Assembly (NCBI GenBank): GCA_963722905.1
Contig: CAVROT010000014.1
Coordinates: 1 to 64,000, forward strand
Direction: 5' to 3'
DNA: 64,000 nt
DNA from: CAVROT01 sp963722905
GTDB taxonomy: Bacteria; Pseudomonadota; Alphaproteobacteria; Rhodobacterales; Rhodobacteraceae
Made by a program: the position numbers and the translations under genes. Shown in pieces: positions 34,161 to 43,054 of this stretch; positions within the stretch are counted from its first letter, which is position 1; every line of letters begins with the position of its first letter. A model generated the notes under the pieces. That model saw only the letters and a list, made by a program, of their open reading frames with translations, searched no databases and was not told the DNA's origin.

Positions 34161-34393
34161 GAGATGCTCCTATAGCTGGCGGACGAAAGCTGCCCGGGCG
34201 AGATGCACCCTGTCGCGGCAGCATCGCATTGGCAACATGCGCTCATCGCGAAGCGCGGCGGCAGGCGACTGCTGGAGGCCGGCCGTATCCCTCGGCGCCG
34301 CGCCGCCCCGGCAAAGGGCGAACCGATGTCGAGCGAACTCCGCGCCGGTGGCGGCGATACCTGTGATCGTTGGCGCGGGCGGAGCGCGGTGGC

Positions 34394-35941
34394 TCAGCCT
34401 TCCCGGAAGGCCTTGGTGAAGTAGTCGGCCAGCGGTTTCACCAGATAGGCGATGGGCGTGCGGTCGGCGGTGCGGATGAACGCCTCCACCGGCATGCCCG
34501 GGATGAGCGCCAGATCCTCGGGCATCTTTTCGATCTCGCCTTCCTTCAGTCGGATTTCGGCCCGGTAGAAGGACGCGCCGGCCCGTTCGTCGGTGAAGGC
34601 ATCGGCGGAGACCTGGAGCACCTCGCCGAAGAGTTCGGGCGTCGTACGCGAATCGAAGGCGCTGAAGCGCAGCGTGACATCCTGGCCTACGCGGACCTGG
34701 TCGATGTTGTTCGGCTCGACCCGCACGGCGATGACCAGCGGGCGGTCCTGCGGCACGATGTAGAGCAGCGGGTCGGCCGGGCGGATGACCGAGCGTTCCG
34801 CGAAGACGGTGAGGCCGTAGACGATGCCCGACACGGGCGCGCGGATGTCGAGCCGACTGAGCTGCTCGCGCAGGCTGTTGCGCGTCTCGACGAACTCGAG
34901 CTCGCGGAACTGGAGGTCGCGCAGCTGGGTGATCGCCTCCTCACGCCGCGTGCTGTCGAGCTTCAGGATCTCGATCTCGACCTCGGCTATGCGCTCGGAC
35001 GCCTCGCCGGCGTCGGCCAGCAGTTCGCCGGCGGTGCCGCGCAGGCTGGCGTCCTCCCGCTGGAGGGCGGAAACGCGGCTGGCCTGTGCGAGGCCGCGGT
35101 CCAGAAGGCTCTGCTGGTCCTCCAGCTCCTTCGCGATGAAGGTCAACTGGCTGTCCAGCGCCGCCTGCTGGGCGGTGATCCCCTCGATCTGGCGGGTGAT
35201 CTGAAGGCTGCGGCCGCGCAGTTGCTCGACCGAACGCTGGATGGTCGTCGCGCGTGCCTCGAAAAGGCGCTGTTGACCGTCCATCAATGCCGCGGCTTGC
35301 GGGTCCACAAGCGCCGTGGCCACCAGCTCGGTAGGGAAGATGATCTTGTCCGCGCCGTCGCGCTCGGCCTCGAGCCGGCCGCGCCTGGCCTGGAGTTCCT
35401 GGATCTGGCTTTCGGCCGTGGTGAGGCGGGATCGCAGCAGCGTCGCGTCCAGCCCGATCAGGATATCGCCTGCCTCGACCCGGTCGCCCTCGTCGACGAG
35501 GATGGTCTCGACCACGCCGCCGTCGGGATGCTGCACGACCTGCCGGTTGCGATCGACCTCGATCTGGCCGGTCGAGATGATGGCGCCCGCGATGTTCGTC
35601 GTGGCGGCCCATGTCCCGAATCCGCCGACCAGAACCAGCAATGCCACGATGCCCAGGATCGTGGGCCGGACGGCAGACCATGCACGCGGCCCGGCTGCGG
35701 CCTGGGCCGGCCGGGGCGCGGGAGCACCGCCCTGACCCGTCGCCGGCGCAGGGGCCGAGACAGGGCGCGGCGAGCCGTCCTTGGGCCGGCCGGCGACGGC
35801 CGAATCGGCGAACGAGGTCTCGACCACGGTCGCGCCGCGCGGCGCTTCGGAAACGCGACCGCCGCCGGGCGTCGCATTGCCCGGCACGGCCTCGCGCACG
35901 GGAACCTTGGCGGTTTCGGCGCGGATGGGAAGGCGGCTCAC
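34394..35941 (-). CDS. Type I secretion periplasmic adaptor, HlyD/PrtE family
   Basis: A 515-residue membrane fusion protein. About 85 N-terminal residues are Pro/Ala-rich, longer than in PrtE, before the membrane helix (TILGIVALLVLVGGFGTWAA). Then come the lipoyl half (VVQHPDGGVVETILVDEGDRVEAGD), a long coiled-coil hairpin (about residues 190-370) and a beta-barrel (LDIRAPVSGIVYGL). The C-terminal region ends AYLVKPLADYFTKAFREG, as in HlyD proteins. The GTG start (35939-35941) overlaps the ABC gene stop. With that gene it forms two thirds of a type I secretion system. Confidence 0.92.
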   Translation of the reverse strand: MSRLPIRAETAKVPVREAVPGNATPGGGRVSEAPRGATVVETSFADSAVAGRPKDGSPRPVSAPAPATGQGGAPAPRPAQAAAGPRAWSAVRPTILGIVALLVLVGGFGTWAATTNIAGAIISTGQIEVDRNRQVVQHPDGGVVETILVDEGDRVEAGDILIGLDATLLRSRLTTAESQIQELQARRGRLEAERDGADKIIFPTELVATALVDPQAAALMDGQQRLFEARATTIQRSVEQLRGRSLQITRQIEGITAQQAALDSQLTFIAKELEDQQSLLDRGLAQASRVSALQREDASLRGTAGELLADAGEASERIAEVEIEILKLDSTRREEAITQLRDLQFRELEFVETRNSLREQLSRLDIRAPVSGIVYGLTVFAERSVIRPADPLLYIVPQDRPLVIAVRVEPNNIDQVRVGQDVTLRFSAFDSRTTPELFGEVLQVSADAFTDERAGASFYRAEIRLKEGEIEKMPEDLALIPGMPVEAFIRTADRTPIAYLVKPLADYFTKAFREG

Positions 35942-37680
35942 GACACGCCTCCCGTACCGGTACGCTGCGAGATCTCGGCGTGGTTCGACACCGTCCCCTG
36001 CAGCACCTCGTCTCTCGGGCCGAACGCGCGTCGCATGCCGTTCTCGAGGACCAGCAGCCGGTCGCATTCCTGGATCGCGGCCGGGCGGTGCGCCATGATG
36101 AGGACGGCGCCGCCTTCGGCCTTGATCTGCCGGGTCGCGACGTTGAGGGCTTCACTGCCCTCATTGTCGAGGTTCGAATTCGGCTCGTCGAGGACCAGCA
36201 CGACAGGTTCCCCGTAGAGGGCGCGCGCCAGGCCGATACGCTGCACCTGACCGCCCGAAAGCCGCCCGCCGGCCGGACCGACGCGGGTGTCGTAGCCGTC
36301 GGGCAGTTCGAGTATCATGTTGTGAGCGGCTGCCTTCTGGGCCGCACGTACGACGGCGGCGTCGTCGGGCTGCGTCGACAGGCGGGCGATGTTCTCGGCG
36401 ATGGTGCCGTCGAAAAGCTGCACCCGCTGCGGCAGATAGCCGATGTGCTGGCCCAGGACGTCCGGCTCGTACTGGTCGAGCGCTGCGCCATCCAGCCTGA
36501 TCTTGCCGCCCGACAGCCGCCAGACCCCGACGATGGCACGCGCCAGCGTGGACTTGCCCGAACCGGAGGGGCCGATGACGCCCACGGCCTCGCCCGGCTG
36601 AACGTCGAACGACACCATGCGCAGCGACGCCTGCGTCTGGCCGGGCGGTATCACCGTCGCCTGGACGATCGCGAGCCGTGCGCGCGGCTTGGGCAGGGCG
36701 GTGCGCGGCGGCTCTTCCCCGACGCTGCCCAGCAATCCGGCGAGCGAGTTCCAGCCCTGCCGCGCACGCTGCATCAAGGACCACTGGCCGATGGCCATGT
36801 CGATGGGCGCGAGCGCGCGCCCCATCAGGATGGACGCCGCAATCATGCCGCCTGGCGTCATCTGCGACTGCAGGACGAGGTAGGCACCCAGACCCAGCAT
36901 GGCCGACTGCAGGAACAGCCGGAAGGTCCGCGTCATCGCGGTGAAGCCGCCGCCGAGGTCGCTGGACGTGATCGTCTGCGTCAGCGAGTTCTCGCGCAGC
37001 TTCTGCCAGCGTTCGAACGTGGCGTGCTGCATGCCGAGCGACCGCACCATCTCGGCCTCCTGGCGGATCTGTTCGGACATGCGTTCGGCCTGCATCGTGG
37101 CGCCGTTGGCGCGCGCGACGGGACCGGTGGTGGTCATCTGGTTGACGATCGCCACGACGACCAGAACGCCGCCGCCACCGATCGCCAGCCACCCAAGCCA
37201 CGGATGGAAAAGCGCGATGGCGGCAAGGAACACCGGCGTCCAGGGCAGGTCGAAGAAAGCCGTCAGGACGGGGGCCGACAGCAGCCGCTGCACCGCCTCG
37301 AGGTCGCGTAGATTGTTCTGTTGCGCATCGTCGCGGTCGGGGGCCATGGCCGCCCGGCGCAGCGTCGCGGCAAAGACCCGGCGGTCCAGCCGCGACTGGA
37401 ACCGCGCCCCGATGCGCGCGAGGATCCGTCCGCGGGCGAAATCGAGTATACCCATGATGAGGAACAGGAACGCCATCAGCACGAAGAGGGCGAGCAGCGT
37501 CTCTTCGGACCGTGAGCCGAGGACGCGGTCGTAGACCTGCAACATGAAGATCGGTCCGGTCAGCATCAGCAGGTTGACGAAGACGCTGAAGACCCCGACC
37601 GTCCAGAACAGCCGGCGGCTTTCCGAGCGTACGGCGGCCAGTTCGGCACGGCCCCGCTTTTCGTCGTTGAGTTGGGTCAT
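35938..37680 (-). CDS. Type I secretion ABC transporter, PrtD family
   Basis: A 580-residue fused permease-ATPase. The first 330 residues hold the six-helix membrane domain (VFVNLLMLTGPIFMLQVYDRVL). Walker A is GPSGSGKS at 370-377, the signature LSGGQ at 474-478, and Walker B runs through VVLVLDEPNSNLD (DEP 498-500). There is no N-terminal C39 peptidase or C39-like domain, so it fits the PrtD group that secretes proteases, lipases or RTX proteins with C-terminal signals. No substrate gene and no TolC-like gene is visible in the window. It is followed by its adaptor gene with a four-base overlap. Confidence 0.94.
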   Translation of the reverse strand: MTQLNDEKRGRAELAAVRSESRRLFWTVGVFSVFVNLLMLTGPIFMLQVYDRVLGSRSEETLLALFVLMAFLFLIMGILDFARGRILARIGARFQSRLDRRVFAATLRRAAMAPDRDDAQQNNLRDLEAVQRLLSAPVLTAFFDLPWTPVFLAAIALFHPWLGWLAIGGGGVLVVVAIVNQMTTTGPVARANGATMQAERMSEQIRQEAEMVRSLGMQHATFERWQKLRENSLTQTITSSDLGGGFTAMTRTFRLFLQSAMLGLGAYLVLQSQMTPGGMIAASILMGRALAPIDMAIGQWSLMQRARQGWNSLAGLLGSVGEEPPRTALPKPRARLAIVQATVIPPGQTQASLRMVSFDVQPGEAVGVIGPSGSGKSTLARAIVGVWRLSGGKIRLDGAALDQYEPDVLGQHIGYLPQRVQLFDGTIAENIARLSTQPDDAAVVRAAQKAAAHNMILELPDGYDTRVGPAGGRLSGGQVQRIGLARALYGEPVVLVLDEPNSNLDNEGSEALNVATRQIKAEGGAVLIMAHRPAAIQECDRLLVLENGMRRAFGPRDEVLQGTVSNHAEISQRTGTGGVS

Positions 37681-37802
37681 CGGGAATCCATGCGCTGGTG
37701 ACTGATGCCCTTGTGGGCGAAATTGCTGAATCTACGATTAAATGGCGCGACTATGCTGATCGTGATAGGTCCGGGCGGCCCTATGGTCAACGATCCCAAT
37801 AG

Positions 37803-39899
37803 CTAGCGCGCCTTCAGTTCGCCCAGCAAACCCGGCGCCAGCGTACGGCCCCTCAGCCGCGCGCGGTAGACCGGCAGGGATTCGGCCACCCGCATCACGT
37901 AGTTGCGGGTCTCGTCGAAGGGAATGTGCTCGATCCAGTCGACCACGTCGACCGCGGGGTCGCGCGGGTCGCCGCCGTCGGCCATCCATGCGGCGGCCCG
38001 GCTGGGTCCGGCATTGTAGCCGACCGATACAAGCACGGGGTTCGCACCGAATCGCCGTTCCAGCAACGCCAGATAGGCTGTCCCCAGGGTCGCGTTGTAG
38101 GCGGGGTCGCTCAGCAGGCGGGCGGCCGAATAGGGCAGACCGACGGCGCGGGCCATGTCCTGTGCCGTCCCGGGCATGAGCTGCATCAGCCCGCGCGCGC
38201 CGGCGCCGGAAACGACGGTGGGGTCGAACTCGCTTTCGCGCCGCGCGATGGCCAAAGCCAGTTCCGGCGCGACGGACGGGTCGGTCGGGCCGAGGTCGAC
38301 GACGGGGTAGAGGCTGCGCGGCAGCTCGATCCCCCGGCGCGAGGCGCCCTTGGCGATCATCAGCGCCAGATGCGGTCCGCCCACATCGGATGCCAGATCA
38401 GCCAGGGCTGCGTTCAGTGGGCCGTCGAGGGACTCTCCCAGGTGGACGAGGAACCGTTCGGCCAGGTCGCGTTCCCCGGCGCCGTGCAGCAGCAGGGCCG
38501 CGCGCAACACCGAGGATTGCGTGACGGATGCCGGAAGGGCCGGCGCCGGCGCGAGTCCGGCCAGCGCCGGGTCGGCCGGGAGCCCGCCGGCCTGTGCGGC
38601 AAGCTGGCCGTAGAATGTCGTCTGCCATTCGGCCCCGAAGGCATAGGCCGCGGCAGCGCCTTCGGCGTCGCCGGCGGCCTCCAGCGCGCGACCCTCCCAG
38701 TAGCCCGCGCGCCCCAGCGAGATCGGCGTGCCGACGGCGGCGCGGAATGCCCGGAAATGGCGCACGGCCGCGTCCGGGTCGTCCAGGAACCGAAGGGCAA
38801 GGTAGCCAGAGAGCCATTCGAGGTCGGCAAAGTCCGAACCCGCGCTCAGACCATGTGTCGACGCCGCCGCATAGGCGCGGGCATGATCGCCGTCGCGCAT
38901 CGCTTCGCGGGCGAGGCTGCGGCGGGCCCGCGCCCACCGCTCTGGGCGGCCCAGCGTCGCGGCAGAAGCGCTGCGCCCGATCATGAAGTCCATTGCGTCG
39001 GCGCGCCGGCCGCGATCCATCCGCCAGACGAAACGGTCGTGCGACAGTCCCGGATCCTCGGCCAGCGCGGCGGGCACCCGCTCCATCGCCGCCGTCACCC
39101 CGTCGCCCGAACGCAGCGCCAGACGCGCCCGCGCCACCGCGACCGTCCCGGCGTCCTCGACGCGCGCAAGCTGTCGTTCCGCCGCCGCCGTCTCGCCCTG
39201 CCAGAGCATCGCGTCCAGCCGCGCGGCGTGCAGCGGCGTCATGGCCTCGGGGGCGAGGGCCAGCAGGCGCGCCTCGGACCTGTCGCCTAGGGGCAGCGCG
39301 GTCCAGGCACGCGCGACGACACGGGCGGCGGCGGTGGCATCGCCCAGCGCGACATGCGCCCGTGCCAGTGCAAGGACGCCGTCTCCGGTCTGAGGCGGCG
39401 CGTCCTCGAGAAAGGCGACGACATCGGCAGACCGCCCGGCCATCGGCAGTGCGCCCTCCATCCGGCGCCCCAGATAGGCGAGCCCCGGCCAGTCGGGATT
39501 GCGGCGCACGAATTCGCGGGCGTCGTCGAAATCGCCCCGCCCCGCCCGGAGGCGGTGCCATTCGACGATATCCTGCGCGAGGGGGCCTGCCCGCGCGGCT
39601 GCCGTGGCGGCAGCGTCCCAGCTGCCGCGGCGCACAAGGATCATCGCCGCCGACAGGGCCCGCGATGCGCCCGGCCGCGCCTGCGGGCGCATCGCGGGCG
39701 GAACGGACGGCACCGCGACCGGCGGATTGCGGGGGGTCGCGGCCTGACTCGCCTGCCCCGGTTCGGCGGCCGGCAGCGCCGCGGGCGCGATGGCAGGAAC
39801 CGGGCGGGACGGCGGCGCGACGCGGTCCCGGCCCTGCGCGCCCGCGACGGCCGGCACGAGGGCCGCGGCCAGAAGGAAGAGAGCGGTGCGCAGCATCAT
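37803..39899 (-). CDS. Periplasmic lytic murein transglycosylase (Slt70-like)
   Basis: A 698-residue exported protein with a signal peptide (MMLRTALFLLAAALVPAVAGAQ). A Pro-rich linker follows, then a long alpha-superhelical U-shaped region (about residues 70-520) of repeated helical pairs. The catalytic domain is C-terminal, where E of ARRESEFDPTVVSGAGARGLMQLMPGTA is the acid/base, followed by GYNAGPSRAAAWM. It cleaves the beta-1,4 bond between MurNAc and GlcNAc with formation of anhydro-MurNAc. The start at 39899 fits a GGAG ribosome binding site just upstream; a start at 39929 would weaken the signal peptide. dapA is divergent. Confidence 0.9.
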   Translation of the reverse strand: MMLRTALFLLAAALVPAVAGAQGRDRVAPPSRPVPAIAPAALPAAEPGQASQAATPRNPPVAVPSVPPAMRPQARPGASRALSAAMILVRRGSWDAAATAAARAGPLAQDIVEWHRLRAGRGDFDDAREFVRRNPDWPGLAYLGRRMEGALPMAGRSADVVAFLEDAPPQTGDGVLALARAHVALGDATAAARVVARAWTALPLGDRSEARLLALAPEAMTPLHAARLDAMLWQGETAAAERQLARVEDAGTVAVARARLALRSGDGVTAAMERVPAALAEDPGLSHDRFVWRMDRGRRADAMDFMIGRSASAATLGRPERWARARRSLAREAMRDGDHARAYAAASTHGLSAGSDFADLEWLSGYLALRFLDDPDAAVRHFRAFRAAVGTPISLGRAGYWEGRALEAAGDAEGAAAAYAFGAEWQTTFYGQLAAQAGGLPADPALAGLAPAPALPASVTQSSVLRAALLLHGAGERDLAERFLVHLGESLDGPLNAALADLASDVGGPHLALMIAKGASRRGIELPRSLYPVVDLGPTDPSVAPELALAIARRESEFDPTVVSGAGARGLMQLMPGTAQDMARAVGLPYSAARLLSDPAYNATLGTAYLALLERRFGANPVLVSVGYNAGPSRAAAWMADGGDPRDPAVDVVDWIEHIPFDETRNYVMRVAESLPVYRARLRGRTLAPGLLGELKAR

Positions 39900-40042
39900 C
39901 GGCTCCGCATAAGGGCCGCGCCGTGCCATGCCAACTCACGTTGCCATCATCGGCCAAGAAGGGGCCGCGCGACAACTTGGCATCGGCAGCGGCCGCGGCT
40001 AGGGTCCGCGCCACGCGACGCCGGTCCGAGGACGCCAAACCC

Positions 40043-40924
40043 ATGATACTTCAAGGTTCCATACCCGCCCTCGTCACCCCCTTCGCGGCGGATGGATCGG
40101 TCGACATGGACGCCCTGCGCAAGTTGATCGACTGGCACGTCGAGGCCGGATCGCATGGTCTGGCGCCCGTCGGCACGACCGGAGAAAGCCCGACGCTGAG
40201 CCATGCCGAGCACGAGGCCGTCGTCGCCGAGGTGGTGCGCCACGCGGCAGGCCGCCTGCCGGTGATCGCCGGCGCCGGGTCGAACAACACCGCCGAGGGC
40301 ATCCGCTTCGTGCGCCACGCGGCAGAAGTCGGCGCCGACGCTGCACTGGTGGTGACGCCCTACTACAACAAGCCGACGCAGGCGGGGCTGATCGCGCATT
40401 TCACGGCCCTGCACGATGCCGCGGAGATCCCCATCGTCATCTACAACATTCCCGGGCGGTCCGTCGTCGACATGACCCCCGCCACCATGGCCGGGCTTGC
40501 GCGGCTGCCGCGGATCGTCGGCGTCAAGGACGCGACCGGCGACGTGGTACGCGTCAGCCACCAGAGGCGCCTTTGCCGGCCGGACTTCGTGCAGCTCAGC
40601 GGCGAGGACGCCAGCGCGCTGGGCTTCAACGCGCATGGCGGTTGCGGCGCGATCAGCGTCACCGCGAACGTCGCCCCCGCCCTTTGCGCCCGGTTCCAGA
40701 CCGCGACGCTGGAGGGGCGCTGGTCCGACGCGCTGGAGATGCACGACCGCCTGATGCCGCTGCATACCGCCCTGTTCATCGAACCCGGCCTTGCCGGCGC
40801 GAAGTACGGTCTGTCGCTGCTGGGCCGCTGCCGCGAGGACGTGCGCCTGCCGCTCCTGGCGCTGACGGAGGGCACCCGCATGGCCATCAAGGACGCGATG
40901 ATCGGCCTGGACCTCATCGGCTGA
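40043..40924 (+). CDS. dapA: 4-hydroxy-tetrahydrodipicolinate synthase
   Basis: The first committed enzyme of lysine and diaminopimelate synthesis, condensing pyruvate with aspartate semialdehyde. The 293-residue barrel shows T45-T46 in GTTGES, Y134 in VIYNIPGRS and R139, and the Schiff-base K162 in VGVKDATGD. All match E. coli DapA numbering within one or two. The ATG at 40043 gives the usual MILQGSIPALVTPF start. It is followed after one base by a small kinase-like gene, then smpB. In many Rhodobacterales dapA and smpB are neighbours, and here the kinase lies between them. Confidence 0.97.
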   Translation: MILQGSIPALVTPFAADGSVDMDALRKLIDWHVEAGSHGLAPVGTTGESPTLSHAEHEAVVAEVVRHAAGRLPVIAGAGSNNTAEGIRFVRHAAEVGADAALVVTPYYNKPTQAGLIAHFTALHDAAEIPIVIYNIPGRSVVDMTPATMAGLARLPRIVGVKDATGDVVRVSHQRRLCRPDFVQLSGEDASALGFNAHGGCGAISVTANVAPALCARFQTATLEGRWSDALEMHDRLMPLHTALFIEPGLAGAKYGLSLLGRCREDVRLPLLALTEGTRMAIKDAMIGLDLIG

Positions 40925-40925
40925 C

Positions 40926-41426
40926 ATGGGCGGCACCGCCCATATCGTCGCAGGCTCCACCGGCGCGGGCAAGACGACGTATGCGCTCGCGCTGGCCGAA
41001 CGCGAGGGCGCGGTGCGCTTCGGCATCGACGACTGGATGACGACGCTCTTCTGGCCGGACGCCGTGCCGGGCGCCGATTTCGATTGGGCCATCGAGAGGG
41101 TCGAGCGCTGCGTGACCCAGATGAAGGCGGTGATGGCGCCAATGGTGCGCGCCGGTACGGACGCGGTCGTCGACATCGGCTTTACCACTTTCGCCGAACG
41201 CGCCGCCTTCGCCCGTTGGGCGGCCGCCGAGGACGTGGCCCTGCGCCTCCACCTCATCGATCTGCCCGCGCACATCCGCTGGTCCCGGGTCGAACGCCGC
41301 AACGCCGAGCGCGGGGCGACCTTCGCCATCACTGTCACGCGCGAGATGTTCGACGGCGTCGAGGCCCGCTGGCAGGTCCCCGACGCGCGCGAGTTCGCCC
41401 GCCTGAACGGCGTCCGCGTCGCCTGA
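40926..41426 (+). CDS. Small P-loop kinase-like protein (AAA/zeta-toxin-like fold)
   Basis: A 166-residue protein with a P-loop at the start (IVAGSTGAGKTTYALAL). An acidic motif RFGIDDWMTTLFWPD follows, and the lid arginines may lie in WSRVERRNAERG. This fits small nucleotide-dependent kinases of the AAA_33/zeta-toxin-like class. The substrate is not known. No antitoxin gene is adjacent, so a housekeeping or resistance-type kinase is likelier than a toxin. Its ATG follows the dapA stop by one base, so it is in the dapA operon. Confidence 0.8.
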   Translation: MGGTAHIVAGSTGAGKTTYALALAEREGAVRFGIDDWMTTLFWPDAVPGADFDWAIERVERCVTQMKAVMAPMVRAGTDAVVDIGFTTFAERAAFARWAAAEDVALRLHLIDLPAHIRWSRVERRNAERGATFAITVTREMFDGVEARWQVPDAREFARLNGVRVA

Positions 41427-41650
41427 AGTCCGACCGGGCCGCGCACCGCGCATATCGAGATCGCGGGGGACACCGCCGCATACAGGGCGACACCCGGTCG
41501 GTCGTCGCCCCGCCCGGGCCGTCGCAGGCGTCGGTTTCCATGCAGGCACGGATCCGTCACCCGATCCGTCGAAACCCGGATCGCGACCGGCGCGCCCCCG
41601 TCCGGGCCGCACCGCTGGACAGGCCGCGCGCCCCCGCATATCTGGGAAGG

Positions 41651-42124
41651 ATGGCCCCCAAGGACATGAACCCGAACTACAAGGTCGTCGCCGAGAACCG
41701 GCGCGCGCGCTACGACTACGCCATCGAGGACGACCTCGAATGCGGCATCGTGCTGAGCGGCTCCGAGGTCAAGTCGATGCGTCGCAACACCTCGACCATC
41801 GCCGAGAGCTATGCCGCCGTCGAAGGCGGGCAGCTGTGGCTGGTCAACAGCTACATCGCCCCCTACGAACAGGCCATGTTCGGGCACGAGGACCGCGCGC
41901 GCCGCAAGCTGCTGGTCTCGCGCAAGCAGCTGGCAGACCTGTGGCAGGCGACGCAGCGCAAGGGCATGACGCTGGTGCCGCTGGTGCTCTACTTCAACCA
42001 CAAGGGCATCGCCAAGGTGAAGGTCGGCATCGCCAAGGGCCGCCAGACCCAGGACAAGCGGCAGCACGACGCCAAGCGCGACTGGGCCCGCCAGAAGGCC
42101 CGCCTGATGAAGCAGAACGGGTGA
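41651..42124 (+). CDS. smpB: SsrA-binding protein SmpB
   Basis: The 157-residue partner of tmRNA in trans-translation. The N-terminus NYKVVAENRRARYDYAIEDDLECGIVLSGSEVKSMR and the C-terminal basic tail (DKRQHDAKRDWARQKARLMKQ) are clear SmpB features; the tail reaches into the ribosomal A site. The ATG at 41651 has GGGAAGG just before it. About 220 bases without a gene separate it from the kinase gene. Confidence 0.97.
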   Translation: MAPKDMNPNYKVVAENRRARYDYAIEDDLECGIVLSGSEVKSMRRNTSTIAESYAAVEGGQLWLVNSYIAPYEQAMFGHEDRARRKLLVSRKQLADLWQATQRKGMTLVPLVLYFNHKGIAKVKVGIAKGRQTQDKRQHDAKRDWARQKARLMKQNG

Positions 42125-42203
42125 CGGCGGCGGCCGGACGTTGGCTGCGACCCCTGCCGGCCCCGACGAATGCAACGCGGCGACCCAAATGAAGGACTAC
42201 GGT

Positions 42204-43043
42204 ATGACCGACCCGCTCGTCACCACCGCCGAGGTCGCTGAACGCCTTGGCGACCCAAGCCTGCGCCTGCTGGACGCAAGCTGGCACATGCCCGACGCCG
42301 GCCGTGACGCGGCGGCCGAGTTCGCGACGCAGCACCTCCCCGGCGCCCGGTTCCTCGATCTGGAGGCGTTCAGCGCCCCGGACGGGTTGCCGCACACGCT
42401 GCCCGAGGCCGATGCCTTTGCCGCCTCGCTGGGCGCGCTGGGCATTTCGGACGGGGACAGCGTCGTGGTCTACGATGCGGCGGGCCTCTTCTCGGCACCG
42501 CGGGCGTGGTGGATGCTGCGCGCCATGGGCCACGACGACGTGGCAGTGATGGACGGCGGCTTGCCAAAATGGATGGCCGAGGGCCGTCCGGTGACGGACG
42601 AGACCGGCCCCGTTGCCCCCGCCACGCCGGGCGCGACCCGTAACGATGCGCTGGTCGCCGATGGCGACGACGTCGCCGCCGCATCGCTGAACGACACCGC
42701 TCAGATCGTCGACGCGCGTTCGGCCGCGCGTTTCTCGGGTGCGTCACCCGAGCCGCGGCCCGGCCTGCGGGCGGGGCACATCCCGGGCTCGCTCAACCTG
42801 CCCTACGGCGCCGTGCTGAACCCCGACGGCACGATGAAGGATGCGCATGCGCTGCGCACCGCATTCGCCGACGCCGGCGTCGACGTCGACCGGCCCGTCG
42901 TCACCACGTGCGGATCGGGCGTCACCGCCGCGATACTGTCGCTGGCGCTGGCCCGCCTCGGCCACCCGGACCATGCCCTCTACGACGGATCCTGGGCCGA
43001 CTGGGGGCGCGAGGGCGGCCGCCCCGTCGGCACGCTTACCTGA
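42204..43043 (+). CDS. sseA: 3-Mercaptopyruvate sulfurtransferase (rhodanese-like)
   Basis: A 279-residue protein of two rhodanese domains. The catalytic cysteine C236 lies in TTCGSGVTAAIL, where the CG[ST]GVTA pattern points to mercaptopyruvate sulfurtransferase rather than thiosulfate-specific rhodanese. The structural block ASWHMPDAGRDAAAEFATQHLPGARFLD is in the first domain. The ATG at 42204 is preferred; one at 42189 is possible. It ends 11 bases before the aminotransferase gene, likely one transcript, which makes sense since aminotransferases supply mercaptopyruvate from cysteine. Confidence 0.93.
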   Translation: MTDPLVTTAEVAERLGDPSLRLLDASWHMPDAGRDAAAEFATQHLPGARFLDLEAFSAPDGLPHTLPEADAFAASLGALGISDGDSVVVYDAAGLFSAPRAWWMLRAMGHDDVAVMDGGLPKWMAEGRPVTDETGPVAPATPGATRNDALVADGDDVAAASLNDTAQIVDARSAARFSGASPEPRPGLRAGHIPGSLNLPYGAVLNPDGTMKDAHALRTAFADAGVDVDRPVVTTCGSGVTAAILSLALARLGHPDHALYDGSWADWGREGGRPVGTLT

Positions 43044-43054
43044 GGACGCCTGAC

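Noticed and set aside
40926..41426. Zeta-type toxin of a toxin-antitoxin pair
   Set aside because: No small antitoxin gene is adjacent, and the gene is tightly linked to dapA, which argues for a metabolic or maintenance kinase.
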